A stretch of DNA of 64,000 nucleotides from Dehalococcoidia bacterium (GTDB lineage: Bacteria > Chloroflexota > Dehalococcoidia > E44-bin15): the NCBI GenBank assembly GCA_041649635.1, contig JBAZMV010000001.1, positions 682,001 through 746,000 of the forward strand, read 5' to 3'. The notes beneath the pieces are model-generated. The model was not told the DNA's origin, ran no database searches, and was given only the letters and a program-made list of their open reading frames with translations. How positions within the stretch are numbered: position 1 is the stretch's first letter; each line of letters starts with the position of its first letter. This document shows, in pieces, positions 58,831 through 64,000 of the stretch. Position numbers and translations under genes: made by a program.

Positions 58831-58878
58831 TTGACAAATCTCTATTTTTTTATATAATATACTTACCGAACGGTAAGT
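58831..58878 (+). promoter_or_regulatory. Promoter with overlapping TetR-type operator
   Basis: TTGACA (58831-58836) and TATAAT (58853-58858), 16-base spacer, followed at once by ACTTACCGAACGGTAAGT (58861-58878), an 8+2+8 palindrome typical of TetR/FadR-family operators over the transcription start. It faces the CoA-transferase cluster that contains a TetR gene. Confidence 0.85.
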
Positions 58879-58956
58879 AAGTTGAGTTTATTTTAAGCGA
58901 CAAAAGTCCCGATCATATCCCGGTTGCTTAAGGGAAAAACGCTATCGGAGGCGCAT

Positions 58957-60159
58957 ATGAAGGAGCAGGTACTTTCCGACGTTGTAGTCCTTGATTTTAC
59001 GCAGGATCTGGCAGGGCCGTTCTGCACCAAGATGCTGGCGGACTACGGAGCCGAGGTGATAAAGATCGAGAGGCCCGGCACCGGCGACCGCACGCGAAGA
59101 TACGGCCCCTTCCCCAACGATGATCCCGACCCCGAGAAGAGCGGGCTCTTCCTGTTTCTTAACACGAACAAGAAGAGCGTAACGCTTGATTTGAAGTCGG
59201 ACATCGGCAGGAGGATCGCAAAAGACCTGGCCAGGGATGCGCAGATCGTGGTTGAGAGCTTCAGGCCGGGCACTATGGAACGCTTCGGGCTGGGCTATAA
59301 AGAGCTCGAAAAGATCAACCCCAACCTGGTTATGACCTCGATATCGACCTTCGGGCAGACCGGTCCCTATCGCGATTTCAAGGCCACGGATATCGTCCTT
59401 TTCGCACTCGGCGGCCCGATGTACGTCGCCGGCGATCCGGAAGGCGGGCCGGTGAAGTACGCCTTCGGCGTCATCCCAATCCACCTCGGCTACGTCGCTG
59501 CCGGAGCTACGCTGGCGGGCTTGTGGACTGCCGAGGTGCAGAACATCGGTCAGCAGATAGATTTCTCCATGATGGAAGTACTGCAATCAAATGCCAACTT
59601 CCAGCTGGCGCACCATCTCATTTATCAGTATGTTCACGAGATACCGCCGCGGGAGATTACGGGCTTCGGCATGATCCCTTTCGGCAACTATCCGTGCAAG
59701 GACGGCTGGATATTCGCGCTGGTTCTTCAGGCTGACTTCCCGGTGCTGTGCAACAAACTGATGAACATGCCGGAACTGCTGGAACAGTTCCCCAACGTTT
59801 ACGACTCATCGAGAAAGGATGAGTTCGACAGCACTTTTATTAACTGGCTGGCAGATTACACGAAAGCAGAGCTGCTGCAGAAAGCAGGGCCCCTGGGACT
59901 TAACATCGCCCCACTGAATACAATGGAGGATGTTTACAACGACAAGCACTTCAACGAGAGAGGGGTTTTCACCGATATCGATAGTCCGCTGGCGGGAAAA
60001 TTCAAATACCCGGGCCGGCCTTTCCTCAATGATGACATGCCGTGGGCGATTAAAACGCCTGCGCCGCGCCTGGGCGAGCACAACGTTGAGATATTGTGCG
60101 ACAGGCTCGGCTACAGCAAACAGGATCTGGTGCGTCTGAGGCAGATGGGTGTCGTCTAA
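58957..60159 (+). CDS. CaiB/BaiF (type III) CoA-transferase, catalytic Asp present
   Basis: A 400-residue family III CoA-transferase. Start at ATG 58957 with GGAGG; the frame from 58924 has no site. VVLDFTQDLAGPFCTKMLADYGAEVIKIERPGTGD is diagnostic. The catalytic Asp is at position 145 (GPYRDFKATDIVLFALGG), the site aligned with Asp169 of formyl-CoA transferase. It should move CoA between carboxylic acids. The next gene lacks this Asp, so the two probably form a heteromer. Both are under the TetR-controlled promoter. Confidence 0.88.
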   Translation: MKEQVLSDVVVLDFTQDLAGPFCTKMLADYGAEVIKIERPGTGDRTRRYGPFPNDDPDPEKSGLFLFLNTNKKSVTLDLKSDIGRRIAKDLARDAQIVVESFRPGTMERFGLGYKELEKINPNLVMTSISTFGQTGPYRDFKATDIVLFALGGPMYVAGDPEGGPVKYAFGVIPIHLGYVAAGATLAGLWTAEVQNIGQQIDFSMMEVLQSNANFQLAHHLIYQYVHEIPPREITGFGMIPFGNYPCKDGWIFALVLQADFPVLCNKLMNMPELLEQFPNVYDSSRKDEFDSTFINWLADYTKAELLQKAGPLGLNIAPLNTMEDVYNDKHFNERGVFTDIDSPLAGKFKYPGRPFLNDDMPWAIKTPAPRLGEHNVEILCDRLGYSKQDLVRLRQMGVV

Positions 60160-60185
60160 ATCTATGGCAGGAGGAATAAAGAGAC

Positions 60186-61520
60186 ATGAACACGAATAAA
60201 CTGCCGCTGGAAGGTATACGCGTTATCGATATGGGCATAGTCTGGGCCCTGCCCTGGACCGGGGCTATGCTGGGGGAGATGGGCGCCGAGGTGATACGCA
60301 TGGAGTCTCTTCAATACGCCCCGCGCATCGTGCGCCACGGCGGCCTGCCCAAGCCGGCCAAGGAGTTCCTGCCCTTCCTCGGCACGCTGGGCAAGGGCTA
60401 TCCCGACCTCGACCCCGGAGAGAAGCCCTGGAACCGGTATGCCATGTTCAATGCGCTGTACCGCAGCAGGTTGAGCATGACGGCGGACATCACCAGGTCC
60501 AAGGGATTGGAAATCTTCTACAAGCTAGTTGCGCTATCCGATGTGTTTATAGAGAACAACGCCCCCGGCGTTATGGAGAAGATGGGCATCACCTGGGAGA
60601 AGATACACGAGGTCAATCCCCGTATGATATACGTTCGCTCTTCGGGCTACGGGTTCTCCGGGCCCTATCGCGACTACTCCGGTTTCGGCATGACGCTGGA
60701 GTCTGCGGCGGGACACAGCGCGCTCCGCTGGTACGACAACGAGAACATGTTCCATCAGAGCCACTCTTTTCTGGCGGACGCCAGCGCGGGAGCGGCAGCC
60801 CTGTTCGCCGTGATGCTGGGCCTGCGCCGACGCCGCAAAACGGGTGAGGGAACCATGGTGGAGATAGGCCTTTCCGAGAACTTCATCAGCCATCTGGCCT
60901 ACTACGCGATGGACTACGCCATGAACGGGCGTCTGCACGACGCCATCGGCAACCGCGACCTGTGGGCGATTCAGGGATGCTACATGTGCAAAGGTGTCAG
61001 ACCTGAGCCCGGCTCGGTAAAGACTACCGGTGAGGATCACTGGGTTGCGATAACTATAAATAACAATGAAGAGTGGAACGGCCTGTGCCGCGCCATGGGC
61101 AACCCGGCATGGACCGGCGACGCGAAATTCGCCGACCAGCTTAGCCGTATGAAGAACCACGACGAACTGGACAAGCTCATCGAGGAGTGGACTAGCCGGC
61201 ACGATAAGCATGAGGTCATGCGCCTGCTGCAGAAAGAGGGCGTCCCGGCCGGCGCCGTGCTCAACTCGCAGGACGTGCTGAACGATCCGCACCTCAAGGA
61301 GCGCGGCTGGGCTGTGGAACTGGAGCATCCGGAAGCCGGGACACATAAGTACGCCGGGCCGGTATGGAAGATGAGCAAGACGCCGGGTCGGGTCTTCCCG
61401 GCCCCCTGCCTGGGCCAGCATAACGAATACGTATACAAAAAGATACTCGGGGTATCGGATGAAGAATATCAGCAGCTGGTGGAGGAACAGCACGTGGGCG
61501 ATTCTCTGATCGGGGTATAG
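60186..61520 (+). CDS. CaiB/BaiF CoA-transferase paralogue without the catalytic Asp
   Basis: A 444-residue family III CoA-transferase fold. IRVIDMGIVWALPWTGAMLGEMGAEVIRME and ADITRSKGLEIFYKLVALSDVFIENNAPGVMEKMGI match, but the residue at the active-site position is Gly168 (GPYRDYSGFGMTLESAAGH) where active enzymes have Asp. The rest of the fold, including the C-terminal HLKERGW and the APCLGQHNE ending, is kept. It may be a structural partner of the preceding enzyme, as in heteromeric relatives such as BbsEF. 26 bases between the genes. Confidence 0.85.
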   Translation: MNTNKLPLEGIRVIDMGIVWALPWTGAMLGEMGAEVIRMESLQYAPRIVRHGGLPKPAKEFLPFLGTLGKGYPDLDPGEKPWNRYAMFNALYRSRLSMTADITRSKGLEIFYKLVALSDVFIENNAPGVMEKMGITWEKIHEVNPRMIYVRSSGYGFSGPYRDYSGFGMTLESAAGHSALRWYDNENMFHQSHSFLADASAGAAALFAVMLGLRRRRKTGEGTMVEIGLSENFISHLAYYAMDYAMNGRLHDAIGNRDLWAIQGCYMCKGVRPEPGSVKTTGEDHWVAITINNNEEWNGLCRAMGNPAWTGDAKFADQLSRMKNHDELDKLIEEWTSRHDKHEVMRLLQKEGVPAGAVLNSQDVLNDPHLKERGWAVELEHPEAGTHKYAGPVWKMSKTPGRVFPAPCLGQHNEYVYKKILGVSDEEYQQLVEEQHVGDSLIGV

Positions 61521-61545
61521 AAAAAGAGCCTTCGAAGGATGAAAG

Positions 61546-62148
61546 ATGGTCAAAAAAACAAAGCAACCGAAGAGCGGCCATAAAGACACCCGGAAGCACA
61601 TCATCGACACGGCACGAGCCCTGTTCTCGGAATCGAGCTATCTGGGTGTTTCCATGAGTGATATTGCCGAGAAGCTGGATATAACCAAGGCAGCCCTTTA
61701 TTACCACTTCCCCAGCAAAGAGGAAATCTATAATGCCGTGCTAGATGAAGTCCTGAACGACATTAACGCCGCTCTAACGGAGGCATTAAAGGAGAAAACC
61801 CTGAACAGACGGCTCTACAAAGTCATAAAGAACTACCTGGATCTGGGTTTAAAGGAAAAGAATATCATCAAGGCAACACTTTTGTCCGGGGAGCCGACGG
61901 TTAGAGATCATGTCATTCAGAACAGGAAACAACTAGACGGCATAATCCAGCCTTTGCTGAAAGACATCTTGGCAGAAAAGGGCCTGTCCGGAGAGGTAGA
62001 CCAACGGTTGCTGGCCACACTGCTCATCTGCATGATGGACGGCATACTCCTGGAATATTCGTTTTCCGGCCATAATATAAACTCCGATAAAATCGCGAAG
62101 CAGTGGGTCGCTTTCTGGTTTCAGAAATCGATGGCTACTCGGAAATAA
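61546..62148 (+). CDS. TetR family transcriptional regulator
   Basis: A 200-residue regulator. N-terminal HTH: RKHIIDTARALFSESSYLGVSMSDIAEKLDITKAALYYHFPSKEEIYNAVLDEV, followed by an all-helical ligand domain. Located inside the cluster it probably controls; its expected operator (ACTTACCG.. palindrome) is at the cluster's promoter. A CoA-ester or fatty-acid ligand is likely by analogy with FadR-type relatives. GAAGGATG precedes its ATG. Confidence 0.9.
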   Translation: MVKKTKQPKSGHKDTRKHIIDTARALFSESSYLGVSMSDIAEKLDITKAALYYHFPSKEEIYNAVLDEVLNDINAALTEALKEKTLNRRLYKVIKNYLDLGLKEKNIIKATLLSGEPTVRDHVIQNRKQLDGIIQPLLKDILAEKGLSGEVDQRLLATLLICMMDGILLEYSFSGHNINSDKIAKQWVAFWFQKSMATRK

Positions 62149-62194
62149 ATCGCGAGAGGGGCAGAATTCCGTAACTTGAGTTAAGGAGAATAAT

Positions 62195-64000
62195 ATGAGA
62201 GAGGCTTTGGCCGATGTCAGAGTTGTAGAAATCAGTCGGAACATATCCGGACAATATACCAGCAAGCTCATCGCCGACCTTGGCGCGGACGTCATAAAGA
62301 TAGAACCGCGCGGCATAGGCGATCCTCTCAGGTCGCAGGGCTCGTTCCCCGAAGACCCATCGGACCCCACAATAGGAGCCCTGTTTTCCTACCTTAACGC
62401 CAACAAGCGCAGCATCGCGCTTGATATAGAGAGCCAATCCGATGCCAAATCGCTGCTTAAGATAGTAAAAGGCGCCAACCTTTTAATCGAAGATCTCGGA
62501 TTCAATGGTCTGGAAAAGCGCGGCCTCAGCCCTGAACGGCTGCGCTCCGTCAATCCCGGAATCGCGCTGGTAAGGATTTCGGACTTCGGCCAGGAAGGAG
62601 AATATGCCGACAGGCCCTCGACGGATCTAATCGTCCAGGCGCTCTCCGGGTGGATAAGCGGCCACTACATAGTAGGGCAGGAGCCTGTAGCGGGGGGCGG
62701 GCGCATCTCCGAGTTCGTTACGGGGATGTTCGCCGCGTGCGGCGCGCTCACCGCATACAAGGCCGCGGTGCGCTCGGGTGAGGCGGTATGCCTGGACATA
62801 TCCAAGCAGGAGTGCCTGTTATCCTGTCTCGTGACGCCATGGCTCCATGTCGAGCAGTTGAAAGCTCTGGGCTGGAACATGCCGGAGGGACGGCATTTCT
62901 TTCCGCCGGGGATCACGCCCTGCAAGGACGGCTGGGTCGGCATCAACAACTTCAGCGCCCAGAACTTTGAGGACTTCTGCCGGCTGGCCGGTCTGGACGA
63001 GTTCATCGACAAGCGAATGGACATAGTAGGGTGCGGCGAATCGAGTCCCGGATTCTTCAAGGCAGTGGAATCATGGGCCGCGGAGCACACCGTGAACGAG
63101 ATCGTAGAGATGGGACAGGCGGCCCGCATACCTGTAGCGCCGATAGCCAACGGTAAGCAGCTTTTAGAGATGGAGCATCTGAAGTCCCGTAATTTCTTTA
63201 TAAGCGAGCCCGGGGGCAAGTTCATTCAGCCAAGCTTCCCATACCGTTTGGAGACAACCCCTGCATCTTTGCGCAGCCCCGCGCCCAAGCTCGGCAAGCA
63301 TAACGCGGATTCCGCATCACCCTGGAAGGGAAAGAAACTTCGCGTCGCTCAATCGAAGCCATCGTACAGGAACAGAGGCTACAAAAATCCCTTCTGCGGG
63401 CTTAGAGTTATCGACTTCGGAACCTATCTGGCGGGCGGAACGGTAGGCGCCTATCTGGGAGCGTACGGGGCGGATGTGCTCAAGATCGAGTCCATCCAGC
63501 GTCCGGACTCGTACCGGTATGCCGCCGCATATCCGCAGGAGGGCCCGGACTGGTATGAGCACGCCGGTTCCTGGCAAACATGCAATTTGAATAAACGCGA
63601 TATCACCCTGAATATAGACGACGCCGAGGGCAGAAGACTCGCCGAAGAGCTTATTGCAAAGGCGGATATAGTAATCGAGAACTACACACCGCGCGTTATG
63701 GACAACTTGAAACTCGGCACAAAGAGAATCAAAGAACTGAACCCTGATGTCATCTTTTTGAGGATGCCGGGCTTCGGGCTGGAAGGGCCGTGGCGCGACT
63801 ACGCCGCGTTCGCGTTTCCCATCGAGCAGGCATGCGGCATAGCCTGGATCACGGGATGGCCGGGGGAACATCCCTCAAACCTTGGCGGATACGTAGATAT
63901 TATGAACAGCATGCACGCACTGGTCGCGCTGCAGGCCGCTCTGCACCACCGCGAACTGACCGGGGAAGGACAGTTGATCGAGCTGGCGCAAATCGAGTCG
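62195..64000 (+). CDS. Tandem CaiB/BaiF CoA-transferase fusion (truncated by window end)
   Basis: At least 602 residues; the frame is still open at the window end. The first half (about 1-400) carries DVRVVEISRNISGQYTSKLIADLGADVIKIEPRG and Asp144 (ADRPSTDLIVQALSGW), the catalytic position. The second half (from about 405, GLRVIDFGTYLAGGTVGAYLGAYGADVLKIES) has Ala540 at the equivalent place (RDYAAFAFPIEQACG). So one chain combines an Asp-bearing and an Asp-lacking domain, the arrangement the two genes upstream have as separate proteins. GGAGAATAAT precedes the ATG. Confidence 0.88.
   Translation, partial: MREALADVRVVEISRNISGQYTSKLIADLGADVIKIEPRGIGDPLRSQGSFPEDPSDPTIGALFSYLNANKRSIALDIESQSDAKSLLKIVKGANLLIEDLGFNGLEKRGLSPERLRSVNPGIALVRISDFGQEGEYADRPSTDLIVQALSGWISGHYIVGQEPVAGGGRISEFVTGMFAACGALTAYKAAVRSGEAVCLDISKQECLLSCLVTPWLHVEQLKALGWNMPEGRHFFPPGITPCKDGWVGINNFSAQNFEDFCRLAGLDEFIDKRMDIVGCGESSPGFFKAVESWAAEHTVNEIVEMGQAARIPVAPIANGKQLLEMEHLKSRNFFISEPGGKFIQPSFPYRLETTPASLRSPAPKLGKHNADSASPWKGKKLRVAQSKPSYRNRGYKNPFCGLRVIDFGTYLAGGTVGAYLGAYGADVLKIESIQRPDSYRYAAAYPQEGPDWYEHAGSWQTCNLNKRDITLNIDDAEGRRLAEELIAKADIVIENYTPRVMDNLKLGTKRIKELNPDVIFLRMPGFGLEGPWRDYAAFAFPIEQACGIAWITGWPGEHPSNLGGYVDIMNSMHALVALQAALHHRELTGEGQLIELAQIES

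Noticed and set aside
1..64000. tRNA or rRNA genes
   Set aside because: I looked for T-loop (GGTTCGAATCC-type) and rRNA landmarks on both strands and saw none convincing; a dedicated scan could still find one.

Overview
The window is about 64 kb of bacterial chromosome and looks like a member of the Chloroflexota, most likely Dehalococcoidia-like. This is inferred from gene content, not from a marker search. The indicators are lipoproteins with Gly-rich/Thr-Pro linkers, a GuaB3-type IMPDH homologue, a CetZ/FtsZ-like protein, several CaiB/BaiF CoA-transferases with ETF and an old-yellow-enzyme reductase, a very large multi-PAS kinase, and dense interspersed palindromic repeats. I found no rRNA, tRNA, CRISPR array or prophage.

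Layout. 1-4.2 kb: AlkD-like repair protein, three SlyD-type FKBP prolyl isomerases (membrane-anchored, lipoprotein, cytosolic), an alpha/beta hydrolase and RecO. 4.2-5.4 kb: a REP-associated tyrosine transposase carrying REP palindromes, and a small membrane protein. 5.4-10.6 kb (minus strand): metG-tatD-unknown-polyprenyl diphosphate synthase operon, then rsmI. 10.7-13.4 kb: guaB3-like gene and two lipoproteins. 13.4-20.8 kb: a complete trpEGDCFBA operon under a tryptophan T-box, interrupted by copies of a three-hairpin repeat. 21-24.7 kb: DUF1015 protein, GalT/HIT-like protein, CetZ-like GTPase. 24.8-33.5 kb (minus): a 2643-residue hybrid kinase with 14 PAS and 2 GAF domains and an HTH-receiver protein. 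33.7-39.6 kb: etfBA, an EF-G-like GTPase, gatCA. 39.6-47.4 kb: surface proteins, methyltransferase, Lrp/AsnC regulator plus aminotransferase, inositol monophosphatase, trpS. 47.5-49.2 kb: an AT-rich three-gene accessory cassette. 49.5-51.9 kb: two-component system and a small exported protein. 52-58.8 kb: FadH-like reductase, DUF2807 protein, MntP, two gamma-carbonic anhydrase homologues flanking a HAD phosphatase and a 30-residue membrane peptide, and an SDR. 58.8-64 kb: a TetR-controlled cluster of CoA-transferases, the last cut by the window end.

How parts work together. The trp operon makes tryptophan from chorismate and its T-box reads uncharged tRNA-Trp; trpS is encoded elsewhere in the window and has a cysteine pattern like [4Fe-4S] TrpRS enzymes. 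The 58.8-64 kb cluster looks like CoA activation of an organic acid: one CoA-transferase keeps the catalytic Asp and its neighbour has lost it, and the downstream fusion protein shows the same Asp-plus/Asp-minus pairing in its two halves. A strong promoter with a TetR palindrome precedes the cluster.

The most unusual non-coding signal is a ~95-bp element with three hairpins, present nine times. Every copy points the same way as its upstream gene, and paired positions in the stems change together between copies.
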